Shown here piece by piece: positions 41,478 to 52,700 of a stretch of DNA of 64,000 nt (position 1 is its first letter; every line of letters begins with the position of its first letter). Source of the stretch: Nocardia vaccinii NBRC 15922 (GTDB taxonomy: Bacteria > Actinomycetota > Actinomycetes > Mycobacteriales > Mycobacteriaceae); contig NZ_BDCC01000037.1 in NCBI RefSeq assembly GCF_001613305.1, positions 1 to 64,000 on the forward strand, read 5' to 3'. The notes below the pieces were generated by a model, which made no database searches, had not been told where the DNA came from, and saw only the letters and a program-made list of their open reading frames with translations. Made by a program: the position numbers and the translations under genes.

Positions 41478-42909
41478 GATCGGCCGGGGCCGCATCGTGC
41501 CGCGGCGGTTCGGGCAGCAGCAGCGTCACCCCGGCCAGTCCCGCGGCCACCACCGCGATCGCGGCGAACATCGCGACACTTCCGCCCAGGGTGTGCGCGC
41601 GGAAGAACACCGTGCTCAACACCGCCAGGCCGACCGCGTTGCCGATCTGTTCGAGGGTGGGCAGCAGCCCCGAGGTCTCCCCCATCTGCCCCTGATCCAG
41701 TCCCGCGAGCATCACCGGCTGCAACTGCAGCCCGAACACCCCCACGCCCAGACCCGAGACGAAGACCGGAACCACCGTCAACGCCACGCTGATCACACCG
41801 CCGGTCAGGACCAGGTACACCGCGGCCACCGCCATACATCCCGCGTACAGAGCGATCCCACCGGCCAATGACCGAATGCCCCAGCGTCGCACCAACAGTG
41901 GTGCGGCCAGCGCACCCGCACCGGCGCCCAGCGCGAATACCGTCATCGCGATGCCGGTGCGCAGCGCCGAGAAATGCAATTCGTCCTGCAGGGTGATGGA
42001 GGCGGCGAAGACGAACGCGGTGAACATGCCGAAGAATCCGGTCACCAGGATCGAGCCGACGGCGAATCCGCGGTTGGCGAACAGATCCGGGCGCATCAGC
42101 GGCCCACGGCCTCGGCGAATCAGAACGCGTTGGTACACGAGGAATCCCGCGCCCAGCGCGATCGCCGCGAGGAGGATGCCCACCGACCACGCCCGCCACC
42201 CGCGCTGCTGGACGTCGGCCAGTGCGTACAGCAGCGCCAGCAGGCTCGCCGCCGACAGCGCCACACCGCCCAGATCCAAACGCTCACCGTCGGATTCGGA
42301 GCCAACCCGCAAGAAGCGCGCCGCGAGTGCGAAGGCCACGATGCCCAGCGGCAGATTGATCAGGAACACCCAATGCCAGCCCAGGTCCCAGAGATTCAGC
42401 GTCAGCAGGATACCGCCCAGAATGGGACCGACCATCCCCGCCCCGCCCGCGGCCAGCCCGTACAGCGCGAACACCTGTGGGTGGCGGCTACGCGGGAAGG
42501 CGGCCGCCAGGATCGCCAGGGTCTGCGCGGCCATCGCACCTCCGGCGATACCCTGCACGACCCGTGCTTCCACCAATTCGGTTGCCCCGGTCGACATTCC
42601 GCACCAGATCGAGGCCACCGTGAACGCCGCCACGGCCACCAGGAACACCCTGCGGCGCCCCCACAGCGCACCGAGTCGGGCCGCGGTGAGCAAGGTGCAG
42701 GCGAACGCCAGGGAGTATCCCGAGATCACCAGCAATTGCGCCGACGGCGAGGCGGCCAGATCGCGGGTGATGTCCGGCAGTGCGGTGTTCACGATGGTCA
42801 CATCGATCATCTGCATGAACACCGAGATCAGGCAGGCGGCGAAGGTCAGCCAGGCGGTCAGTTCACCCCGCGTCGCGACTGTGGGATTGCGAATACCGAT
42901 ACCGGCCAC
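41455..42909 (-). CDS. DHA2-family MFS transporter (paralogue)
   Basis: Major facilitator of about 484 residues, 14 predicted helices, similar to the protein at 23013-24662. It has 'FMQMIDVTIVNTALPDITRDLAAS', motif A 'GALWGRRR', motif C 'GPILGGIL' and 'LINLPLGIVAFALAARFL'. The GTG at 42909 with AGG 8 nt upstream is preferred to the extension to 43011, whose first 30 residues are not hydrophobic or conserved. It is convergent with the esterase and divergent from the lipase. It may export the product or an intermediate of the lipid pathway. Confidence 0.87.
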   Translation of the reverse strand: MAGIGIRNPTVATRGELTAWLTFAACLISVFMQMIDVTIVNTALPDITRDLAASPSAQLLVISGYSLAFACTLLTAARLGALWGRRRVFLVAVAAFTVASIWCGMSTGATELVEARVVQGIAGGAMAAQTLAILAAAFPRSRHPQVFALYGLAAGGAGMVGPILGGILLTLNLWDLGWHWVFLINLPLGIVAFALAARFLRVGSESDGERLDLGGVALSAASLLALLYALADVQQRGWRAWSVGILLAAIALGAGFLVYQRVLIRRGRGPLMRPDLFANRGFAVGSILVTGFFGMFTAFVFAASITLQDELHFSALRTGIAMTVFALGAGAGALAAPLLVRRWGIRSLAGGIALYAGCMAVAAVYLVLTGGVISVALTVVPVFVSGLGVGVFGLQLQPVMLAGLDQGQMGETSGLLPTLEQIGNAVGLAVLSTVFFRAHTLGGSVAMFAAIAVVAAGLAGVTLLLPEPPRHDAAPADLTGPAPR

Positions 42910-43122
42910 TGTGCACACCTCGATCACCGATTGCCCCCGACGAATCCGGTGGAGCGTATCGGCGTGCTCACCGCATTCGAGCGAACAACGGACCGGACCT
43001 TGGCACCCCACAAAACCGCGGACCCGATACTGTGAACCCGCATCGAATTCACGCGCCCACCGGCCGCTCCGCGCGGCCGTTCCTACCGTGTTCGTGGTCG
43101 GGTGGTTCCCTGTTTCGGACGA

Positions 43123-44592
43123 ATGACGAGAATTGTGAAACCTCTGCGCACGATTGTGATCACCGCGTTGGCCGGATGTCTGCTGACCACGCCGATTCCC
43201 GGCGTCGTCTCGGCCGACCCCGGCGGCGCGGCACCCAGCGGTCCACAGCAGTGGATCGACAACACGGTTCCCGCACCGAATCTCCCGGCGTCGGCGCCGC
43301 CGAACGCCCGGCTGTCACCGCAGCTGGCGGCGCTGTGGCGGGCCGTGCAGTCCCCGCCGGCCGGTGATCCGATCTTCGATGCCTGGCCCTCGGACCTGCA
43401 CGGGCTGCATCCGGGCGACATCATCTCCGCGCGGGATGTGACCGCGACCTCGGCTCCACTCGCGGCGGTGCCCATCCAGCGAGCGCTGCTGCTGAAGTTC
43501 CGGACCACCGACGGTAACGGCCAACCCTCCTTCGGCACTGCCACATTGGTGATTCCGGCCGCGGCCTGGACCGGTCCCGGGGGCCGCCCGGTGGTGGTGA
43601 ACGCGCTGCCGATCAACTCCCTCGGGCTGCGCTGCACGCCGAGTTATGCGATGGCGCACGGCCCGCACGCGAAATTCAGTATCGGAGACCTGATTCCGCC
43701 GACGACATGGTGGGGCCTGTCTCGCGGGTACGCGGTGCTGATCCCCGACCACGAGGGCCCCCGAATGGCCTACGCGGACCCGAATGTGGCCGGGCATATC
43801 GTGCTGGACGCGATTCGCGCCGTGCGCGCGCGGGACCCGAAGCAGTTCTCCCACAGTCGAGTCGCGATCGCCGGCTACTCCGGCGGGGCGATCGCCTCGT
43901 ATTCCGCGGCGATGCTGCAGCACGAGTACGCACCGGAGCTGAACGGTGTGCTGGCGGGTGTCACCACCGGTGGTCTGGTCACCGACTACCGGAACATCGC
44001 GCACAAGTTCAACGGCAATATGGCCTCGGGGATCCTGCTGGTGGTGGCGTTGGCCGCCGCGCGGGAACACCCCGAACTGCTGCGGTATCTCAATCATCCG
44101 GGCCAGTGGGCCGCGACCTCGCCGGTGAAGGACACCTGCGGGGACAGCAACGGGCCGCTCGGGGTGACCGGCGTCCCGATCCAGATCGCCACCACCATCG
44201 CCGATCCGCTGAACAGCCCAGTGGCGCAACAGATCTTCGCCGAATGGGATCTGCGCGGACGAACATCCGGCGCACCGATGTACATCTACCACGCGGTGTG
44301 GGACATCTGGATTCCGGCGAAGGATTCGCAGGATCTGTTCGCGGCCCAGTGTTCTCGCGGTGTGCGGGCGGTGCTTCGCACGGTGCCCGGTGAGCACGCG
44401 ATCGGCATGTTCGCCGGATTCATCGGTGCGATCCAGTGGCTGGACGACCGGCTGCGGGGACGTGCGGCGCCGAGCGAATGCCCGGCCGGGGCCGCCACGT
44501 CGATGGCCCACCCCACGTCGGCGACAACCGCTAGGCAGACAACTCCAGCACTGCCCGCGGATCCCAGGGCATCGGCCCGACCGGAAAGCTGA
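43123..44592 (+). CDS. Secreted LIP-family lipase
   Basis: Secretory lipase of 489 residues. A signal peptide is evident ('IVITALAGCLLTTPIPGVVSADP'). The catalytic core has nucleophile Ser253 in AIAGYSGGA, 'VLIPDHEGPRMAYADP' before it, and a C-terminal 'GEHAIGMFAGF' with the His. This is the LIP (fungal-type secretory lipase) family common in Nocardia and Rhodococcus. The ATG at 43123 is preferred; a GTG at 43135 is also possible. Its 3' end overlaps the convergent gene at 44531 by 62 bp. It may remodel the lipids made by the cluster or degrade external esters. Confidence 0.85.
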   Translation: MTRIVKPLRTIVITALAGCLLTTPIPGVVSADPGGAAPSGPQQWIDNTVPAPNLPASAPPNARLSPQLAALWRAVQSPPAGDPIFDAWPSDLHGLHPGDIISARDVTATSAPLAAVPIQRALLLKFRTTDGNGQPSFGTATLVIPAAAWTGPGGRPVVVNALPINSLGLRCTPSYAMAHGPHAKFSIGDLIPPTTWWGLSRGYAVLIPDHEGPRMAYADPNVAGHIVLDAIRAVRARDPKQFSHSRVAIAGYSGGAIASYSAAMLQHEYAPELNGVLAGVTTGGLVTDYRNIAHKFNGNMASGILLVVALAAAREHPELLRYLNHPGQWAATSPVKDTCGDSNGPLGVTGVPIQIATTIADPLNSPVAQQIFAEWDLRGRTSGAPMYIYHAVWDIWIPAKDSQDLFAAQCSRGVRAVLRTVPGEHAIGMFAGFIGAIQWLDDRLRGRAAPSECPAGAATSMAHPTSATTARQTTPALPADPRASARPES

Positions 44593-45214
44593 GCCGCACC
44601 AGCCGATGCGGTTCGGCGGCCTCGAAATGCGCCACCGCAGGCGGCAGGAATCCGCCGATCACCTTGTCCACCATCATGTTCAGCTGTGGCAGCCGCGGAC
44701 GTAACCGCACCTGCCGGCAGCGCATGCGCCCGGCCGGGACCTCGATGGTCACGCACTGTTCGATCCGCGCGGACAGCGGCAAGTGGACCGAGTAGGCCAG
44801 CCACAGATCCACCGATTCCTCCACCCCTTCGGTGAAGTCCAAGCCGCGCAACAGGATCAGCCCGCCCAGCAGCGGCATCACATTCGCCGGGAACGGCACG
44901 ATCATCCCGCCGAACTGCAGGTGCTCCACGCCGAGGAACCGGCCCTCCTCACGGGAGACGACGACTCCGCCGGATCGCGATTCGGCACAGTAACTTTCGG
45001 CGTGCAGGCCCTCGTCGACCCGGCGGAATCGCTGACGTACCGTCATCTCGAAATCCCCGGTGCCCGTGCGGGCCTCGATAAGCGAGGAGTAGCCGTCCGG
45101 CTCGCGGGTGGTCACCCCGATCAGGTCGAGCTGTCCGGGCCGGTCCTCGACGATGACGGTGTAGGCGGTCCGCTCGCCGTCCGGGATGCCCGGGTCACGA
45201 AAGACCGTCCGCAC
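44531..45214 (-). CDS. Protein of unknown function in the PKS operon
   Basis: Predicted 227-residue soluble protein that I do not recognise. The sequence suggests a mostly beta fold: 'AYTVIVEDRPGQLDLIGVTTREPDGY', 'FEMTVRQRFRRVDEGLHAESYCAES', 'SGGVVVSREEGRFLGVEHLQFGGMIVPFPANV', then 'CVTIEVPAGRMRCRQVRLRPRLP'. The start GTG has AGGAG 7 nt upstream. It begins 24 bp after the PapA stop, the third gene of PKS-PapA-unknown, so it probably acts on or binds the lipid product. A lipid-binding beta-barrel role is inference only. Confidence 0.65.
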   Translation of the reverse strand: MRTVFRDPGIPDGERTAYTVIVEDRPGQLDLIGVTTREPDGYSSLIEARTGTGDFEMTVRQRFRRVDEGLHAESYCAESRSGGVVVSREEGRFLGVEHLQFGGMIVPFPANVMPLLGGLILLRGLDFTEGVEESVDLWLAYSVHLPLSARIEQCVTIEVPAGRMRCRQVRLRPRLPQLNMMVDKVIGGFLPPAVAHFEAAEPHRLVRLSFPVGPMPWDPRAVLELSA

Positions 45215-45238
45215 CTTGCACTCCTGTCGGGTCGATGC

Positions 45239-46636
45239 TCAAGCCGCGTCCCCGGCGACCTCGGCGAATACCCCGGCCATCGCGGTGATGTAGCGGTCCA
45301 CCGATTCGTGCGCCACGGGCGTGTCCGGATAGATGACGCTCAGCGTGGTGTGCTCGGTAAAACGGTTGATCCACATCAGAACCTCCTCCGAGGCCGCCCG
45401 GTTCGCGTACACACCGCAGTCGGCCATGTCGAAATACTCGCTGCCGGACAGCTCGCGGGTGTCCACATAGGAGATCATCGGATGTCCCGAACCGGGTCCG
45501 GCCTTGATCTCCGGATCGGAACGCAACAGGGCCAGCACCCGGTGCAGGGCGGTGGGCGCGAGCAGCAGCCCGTCGTCGTAGGCGCGCTGCGCCAGCGGCA
45601 CCATGCGGGTGAACGGCGTTTTCGCGCCGACCGGGAAGGCCACCGGCACCAGGTTCACGTACCAGCCCACCGATGCGCGCTCGGCCGCCGAGACGCGAGT
45701 ACTGATCGGGGTCATGCCGAAGTAGTAGTCGCCGCCGGTCAATTCGCGTTCGGCCATCGCCGCCGCGGCGAAGATGCCACCGGCGAACTCGGCCCCCTGA
45801 TCGCCGCACACCCGGTCGAACCGTGCGGCCGCGGCCTCGTCCATCAGGGTGACGGTGCGGTGCGCGCTGCGGTTGTAGCCGTCCAGGCGTTTGCCCAGAT
45901 CCAATGGGAAGGAGGGCAATCGGCCGCCGTTGCCGCGCAACAGCTGTCCCCAGCGACGCACGCCCGGCGAATTCAGCGTGAGCTGTTCGGTGTACGCGCG
46001 CTCGCGGGCGCAGTAGTCCAGGTAGCTGGCGGGTTCGGTGAGCATGCCGGTGTTCTGCCACACCTGCGCGACATACAGCATGGCCAGTTCGAATCCCGCG
46101 ATGTACTGGCCGAATCCGTCGGTGTGCAGATGGTCCGCGGCCAGGTACACGGTGGTGGATTCGGCGCGCTCTATGGCGCCGAAGGTGAAGCAGTCCCAAC
46201 TGAACGGGCCCGGGGTCGTCTTCTCCACGTGATCGCGGATGCTCTCCGCATCGTAGATCTCGCCGTGATCGACCGGGACGAATTCGACCGCACCGGCGGG
46301 CACCAGATGCCGCCGGACCGTCCCGCCGGGCCCGAGGGCGAACCAGGTGCGAAACGTGTCGTGCCGCAACAGGAATGCGTTCACCACCCGGGTCATCGCC
46401 TCGCGATCGAGGTCCCCGGCAGGGATCTCGGCGGTCACCACGCACAGTCCCGAATACCGGAAACCCGCCTCGCGGTGCCGATCCGCGAGACGCAGGTATT
46501 CCTCCTGCTGATGTGCGGGCGGGACCGGATGTTCCGGCGCCCGCGCGGCCCGCTCGAGCGCCTGCGGCGAGGCCACCCAACTGGTGAGGCGGCCGGGAGC
46601 CGGTTCCCACTCATCGATCAGACCGAAGCCGACCAC
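45239..46636 (-). CDS. PapA-like condensation-domain acyltransferase (paralogue)
   Basis: Acyltransferase of 465 residues, similar along its length to the protein at 24665-26083. The catalytic HxxxD motif is His169 to Asp173 in 'AADHLHTDG'. It has 'STRVSAAERASVGWYVNLVPVAFPVG' in the bridging region and 'WINRFTEHTTLSVIYPDTPVAHESVDRYI' at the end. The start is GTG with GAGGAG 5 nt upstream. It lies 113 bp after the PKS, on the same strand. In mycobacteria, PapA proteins next to Mas-type PKSs move the finished chain onto an alcohol or sugar. The acceptor is unknown here. Confidence 0.88.
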   Translation of the reverse strand: MVGFGLIDEWEPAPGRLTSWVASPQALERAARAPEHPVPPAHQQEEYLRLADRHREAGFRYSGLCVVTAEIPAGDLDREAMTRVVNAFLLRHDTFRTWFALGPGGTVRRHLVPAGAVEFVPVDHGEIYDAESIRDHVEKTTPGPFSWDCFTFGAIERAESTTVYLAADHLHTDGFGQYIAGFELAMLYVAQVWQNTGMLTEPASYLDYCARERAYTEQLTLNSPGVRRWGQLLRGNGGRLPSFPLDLGKRLDGYNRSAHRTVTLMDEAAAARFDRVCGDQGAEFAGGIFAAAAMAERELTGGDYYFGMTPISTRVSAAERASVGWYVNLVPVAFPVGAKTPFTRMVPLAQRAYDDGLLLAPTALHRVLALLRSDPEIKAGPGSGHPMISYVDTRELSGSEYFDMADCGVYANRAASEEVLMWINRFTEHTTLSVIYPDTPVAHESVDRYITAMAGVFAEVAGDAA

Positions 46637-46749
46637 GACATCTCCTCACTTCCCGGTGTGCGCCGGCGCACGGCCCTCCTCGCGGATGCTCGGTCGGGCC
46701 GTGCACCGGCGCACAGTCTCGATGGGCTGGTTCACAAGTGCCCGAGTGG

Positions 46750-49700
46750 CTACGCCCCGACCTCGGAACTCGCCAGGACCAGCGGCGAAGCCACGGGTGC
46801 GCCGCCGTTCGCCGCAGACGCTCGATCGGATCCCGCGCCGGCCGGAACAGGTTGCGGTGCTTCGGTTTCCGATGCCGATGTGGCCGAGGCCAGAATCAGC
46901 TCGGCCACCTTCGGACCGGCCTGCTCCAGGCTGAACGAGCGACCCATCTGCAGGGACATCAGATCGATGCCCAGCGTCTTGGTCACCCGCGCGCCCAGTT
47001 CGACCGCCATCAGTGAATCCAGACCCAGTTCCGGCACCGGGACGGTCATATCGATCGACTCCACCGGAACGCCCATCACCACGGCGAGTTCCCCGGCCAT
47101 CTTGCGGGCGATGAACGGTCCGCGCTTGACCTCCTCCATCTCGGCCAGCTCGTCCCGCAACCGGGCCAGCTCCGAGGTGTCCTTGGCCGAGGCCTGAGCC
47201 AGCGCGATGGTGCGACCGGTCCGGGCCAGCTGCGGGAAGGTGCCGGTGAGTTTGGCCCAGTCGGTCGGAATGATGGCCGCCCGGGTCGCGCCCAGGCGCA
47301 GGGTCTGCTCCAGATAGGCGGTGGCATCCGCCATATCGATGACGCCGAATCCGACCAGATCGAGATATTTCACCGCGGTCTCGTCCGCGGCCATACCGCC
47401 GGTCGCACCGGACAGGTGACCCCAGCCGACGCACAGCGCCCGCTCGCCCGCACGGGACCACTTCTCGGCCAGCGACTCGACCGCGACATTGGCCGCGCAG
47501 TAGTTGTACTGACCGTAGATCCCGTACATCGAACCGCCGGAGGAACACAGTACGAACATGTCCAGCGTGATACCGGCGTCCGCGACCGCCTGATGCACCA
47601 CCTGCGCGCCGTGCACCTTCGGCCGGTACACCCGGTCGAGCTGATCGCGTTCCATCAGCGCGATGCGGTTGTCGGCCACCGCACCCGCCGCGTGGAACAC
47701 CCCGCGCAGCGGATGTCCGGCGGTGTGCGCACGAGCCACCATCGCCGCGACGGCCTCGGCGTCGGTGATATCGAGCTTGCACTCGAGCACGTCGACCCCG
47801 ATGGTGCGCCACGCCTCGAGCTGCCGCCGCACTTCCTCGGTGGCCGCACCGCTACGTCCGGCCAGCAGCAGTCGCCGCGCACCACGCATGACCAGCCAGC
47901 GGCCGATGGCCATACCGAAACCGCCGAAACCGCCGGTGACCAGATAGGTTGCCGCACCATCGATTTCGAGCTCCGGTAGATGCGGCCGGACCGGCGGTTC
48001 CGGATCGTCGATGCGCAGGGCGATCCGGGTGGTGCGGGTCGAGCGGATGGTCTCCTCGAACGCCTTGGCCACATCGCGGGTATCGAACATGGTGTACTCG
48101 AGCGGCTGGTACACCCCCTCCAACACCCGCTGGTAGACCCGCTGCAGCAGGGCGGTGAGCCGTTCGGGACGCACCGCGACCAGCCGGTCCAGATCCATCG
48201 AGTAATAGGCGACGTTCTTGTCGAAGTTGCTCATCTCGAGCAGCCCGCCGGTGTAGATATCGGCCTTGCCGACCTCCACGATCCGCCCGAATTCGGCCAC
48301 GGCGTTGAAGTTCTGCCGCAGGATCTCCCCGGGGGCGCTGCTGAGCACCACGTCCGCGCCGACGCCGCCGGTGATCCCGAGCACGTCGTCGACGAAGTTC
48401 AGCGACCGCGAGTTCACCGCGTAATCCGCTCCGAGGGTCAGGATGTGCGCGCGGCGCTCGTCGGTGCTCGCGGTACCGATGATGCGGGCCCCCCGCGCCT
48501 TGGCCACCTGGATCGCGGCGGTGCCGACACCACCGGCCGCGCCGTGGATCAGCACCGTCTCCCCCGGCTCGAGCCGGGCCAGATCGTGCAACGCGTATTC
48601 GGCGGTGCCGAAAGCGATTGTGCTGGTGCAATATCCGGGATCAGTGTCCGGCGGCAGCGGGATGGTCAGCGATCGGTCGGCGATGGCGAACCGCCGCATC
48701 ATGCCCTTCGCCGCGATCGCCACCAGATCGCCGACGGCCAGATCGGTGACGCCCGCACCCAGCCGGGTGATCGTCCCGACGCCCTCCATACCCGGCACGG
48801 TGCCGAAATAGGTCGGCGCGAGTTCGCGTTCGCCGAGCAGACCGATGACCTTCAGCGGATCCTTGTAGTTCAGGCCGATGACCTGCACCCGGACCTCCAC
48901 CTGACCGGGACCCGGTGCGGGGCGGGGACATTCGCGCCACGCCAGCGCGGACAGCACCCGCGAGCGCGGCAGTTCCAGGGCGAAGTTGGCCTCCGGATCG
49001 GTGAGCGGCCGATCGGTGTCCAGGTCCTCGATCCGTTCGGGCAGTGGTTTGACCACCACCGGAACCCAGCGCGCACCCCCGCGCAACAGCACCTCGTCGG
49101 AGTTGTCGAGCGAGAATGCCCCGGGCACAGCCAGTTCCGCGACCAGATCGGCGACCGGTGTGCCGGGTTCGGTGTCGATCAACCGCCAGCGCAGCGCGGT
49201 CTGCTCGTTGAGCAGCACTCGGCGCGCACCGGCGAGTGCGGCCTGCGCCGGCTCCGGCGGGGTCGGGGTGTCCGGCAGTGCGAAGGCCCGCTCGGTCACC
49301 AGGGTGGCATGACAGGCCCCGTCGCCGAAGACCGACTGCGGTGTCCCGTCCGTGGATTCCGGATTCGCGAAATCGTATACGGCGACGGCGATTCGCTTGA
49401 GGGTCCACAGCTCCGTGACATCATCCGGCTGTTCGGGCCCGGCGACCAGGACGACGTGCAGCCGCTGGGTGCCCTCGTCCCGTCCGGCCTGCAGCAGCTC
49501 GAGCAGTTCCGGCTCCAGTTCTGGTCCGGGCGAATCCACTTGGTACAGACGTGATCCCGGGATCACGCTCGCTAGTTCGGTTGCGCGCGAGCTTTTTCCG
49601 AGCGCGACGATCAGCGTGGTGGCCGATCCGGCGTCGGCCAGGGCGGCCGGGTCGATCGGATCGCGCTGCTCCATGGTGTCGGCGTAGTAGAAGTCGACCA

Positions 49701-52700
49701 TCCGGTGCAGCGGATCGTCCCCGGGACGCAGGGCGCCGATCTGCAGGCCGGTCAGACGCATCACCAGATTCTGGTCGGCGTCGAGCAGATCCACGTCCGC
49801 GCGCAGCCGCGCCTTCGGATCGCGCCGGGCCACCACGGTGATGCGTTCGGGCAGCGGGGCGAGCAACCGCACCGCGTTCACCCCGACCGGGACCATGGTG
49901 CCCTCGTTGATCCGCTCGTCGGCGAACAGCAGAGCCGCGCTCTGCATGGCCGCGTCCACCACCGCCGGGTGCGCCAGATGTCCCGAGCCCTCGGCGATAC
50001 TGCCGTCCACGGTCGCCACCGCGACATCCTCGCCGACTCGCACGTCCACCACGCGCCGGAAGGCCGGGCCGTACTGCAGACCCGCGGCATCCAGACCGGA
50101 GTAGAACATCTCCGGATCGATGTCGACCCCGACCTCGATGCCGGGCACCCGGGCGAAGGTCTGCTCGTGGCTGCCGGTCAGCAGGCGGCCGTGCGCGTGC
50201 ACGGTCCACGCCTGTCCGGTCGCGCCGCGCGATCGGATCAGGAAGCGCCCGCTGGCCTCCTCCACGCTCAACGCCACCAGCGGCACGTCCGGTGCGCCCA
50301 TGATCAACGGAGCGACGAACCGGACCTGTTCCAGGCCAACACGTTTGACGCCCAGTCTGGTGGCCGCGGCACTGAGCGCGGCGTCCAGGTAGGCCGCGCC
50401 GGGCATGATCTTCACCCCGTTGACGACGTGGTCGGCCAGCCACGGCAGCAACTCGCCGCCGACCTGCAACAGCCAGTCCGGGCGGCCCTCCAGATCCGGA
50501 TCGCCCAGCATGGCGTATCCGTCGGGAGTGCCGAGGCGCGCCTGCTCGAAAAGCGGGAGCGCCGAATGCAATCGGGTGCGCTGCCAGGGATAGCGCGGTA
50601 GCGGCAGATGCGGTGTGGCCGGGCGGTCCGCCGGGAACAGCGTGTCCACCGCGAGCACCCCCGCGGCGTACAGGCCGATCAGGGAGCGCCGGATACTCTC
50701 CGAATCCGCTTGGGTGCGATCGAGTGTCGGCACGGTGGTGCCGTTGACGTCCGCGCCCAGCAGCGTCTCGCGAATGTTGCCCGAGAGCACCGGATGCGGG
50801 CCGACCTCGAGGAACACCCGACTGTCCGCGGCGATCAGGGCGGCGATCGCGTCGCGGAACAGCACCGGCCGGCGCACGTTGGCGCACCAGTACTCCGCAT
50901 CCCAGTCGCCGTCGGTGACCCGTACCCCAGTGACCGTGGAGTACAGCGGCACGATCGGCGGCTGCGGTTTCAGCTCGGCCAGTTCGGTGCGCAGCTCGGC
51001 CAGGATCGGATCCATCAGCACGCTGTGATACGGCACCTCCACCCGCAGCCGCCGCGCGAAAACACCTTCCCCGGTGAGTTTTTCGGCGATCTCGTCCAGC
51101 CGTTCCACATCACCGGACAGGGTCAGCGAGCTTGCGCTGTTGATCGCCGCGATATCCACCCGCGCGTCGTCGCCGACCAGTTCGCGGGCCTGATCGGGGC
51201 TCAGGCCGACCGCGAGCATGCCGCCGGTTCCGGCGGTGGTCGCCTGCAACCGGGCCCGGTGGTACGCGACCCGCACGGCCTCGGGCAGGGTCAGCATCCC
51301 GGTGACGTACGCCGCGGACACCTCGCCGACGCTGTGGCCGACCACCGCGGCGGGCGTGATGCCGTACTCGGCGAGCTCACGTACCAGCGCGACCTGGACC
51401 AGGAAGTTCGCGGGCTGAGCCACCTCGGTGCGGGTGACGCGCGACTCGTCCTCGGGCCGCTGCAACTCCTCGATGATCGACCAGCCCGACAGCGCCCGGA
51501 ACTCCGCATCGATGCGCTGCGCGGTCTCGGCGAAAACCCCGCCGGCGGCGAGCAGTTCGCGTCCCATCCGCCAGTGCTGCGGGCCCATGCCGGAGAAGAC
51601 GAAGACCGGTTCGGCCACCCGCGAGAGGATCGTGCGCGCCGCGTCGCGGCCCTCGCCCCCGGCGAACTGGCGCAGCTGGGAGATCAGCTCGGTGGTGTCG
51701 CCGTCGACCAGGACGCCGGTGCGGTGGGGATGGTGCGCCAGCCGGGTCCAGGCCGCCTCGGCCAGATGGTCCGGATCAGCGCCCGCGGCAAGCAGATCGG
51801 CGAATCGGCCCGCCTGTGCGCGGGCCGCGGCGGTGCCGCGCGCGGAGATGGGGAGGATGCCGAAGTGCTTGTGCTCGCGGCTCGCGCTCGCCATCGGTTC
51901 GCGGTACTCCTGCAGGATCGCGTGCGCGTTGGTCCCTCCGTAGCCGAATCCGTTGACCGCGATGGTCATCGGCACACCACCGGGTGCGAGCTGCTCGGCC
52001 TCGAGCTGGACGCTCAGGCCCAGTTCCTCGAATGGGATATCCGGATTCGGTTTTTCCAGCCAGCCCTGCGGCGGAATCGTGCGGTGCGCGATCGCCAGCG
52101 CCGCCTTGATCACACTCGCCACACCGGCCGCGGCCTCGGTATGTCCGATGGTGGATTTCACCGATCCGACACCCAGGGTGCCGGTGCGTCCGGCCGGTGC
52201 GCCGAAAACCCTTCCCAGCGCCCGCAATTCGACCGGATCACCGACCAGGGTCCCGGTGCCGTGCGCTTCGACGTAGGTGATCTCGTCCGGCTTCAGGCCC
52301 GCGCGCGTGCACACCCGACGCGCCAGGGACTCCTGGGATTCCGCGCTGGGCACGGTGATCGCGGTGGTGCGCCCGTCCTGGTTCGCACCTGTGGCCTTGA
52401 CCAGCGAATAGATCCGGTCGCCGTCGCGGACCGCGTCCTCGAGCCGCTTGAGCACCACCATGCCCGCGCCCTCGCCGCGGCCGTACCCGTCTGCGGAGGC
52501 GTCGAAGGATTTGCAGCGGCCGTCGGTGGCCAGGAATCCGCCCTTGCACATCAGCACGAACGTCTCGGGCTGCAGCATCACGTTGACGCCACCGGCCAAC
52601 GCCACCTCGCAGTCGCCGTTCTCCAGCGCCTGACAGGCCAGATGGAAGGCCACCAGCGAGGAGGAGCACGCGGTGTCGACCGTCAGCGCGGGCCCGGTGA

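Noticed and set aside
46658..46671. 14-bp palindrome GTGCGCCGGCGCAC between PKS and papA
   Set aside because: All-GC palindromes of this size are frequent in such DNA, and the genes appear to be one unit; no support for an operator.
47980..49554. 524-codon and other long plus-strand frames opposite the PKS
   Set aside because: All KS-AT-DH-ER-KR-ACP motifs read on the minus strand; the plus-strand translations show no motif.
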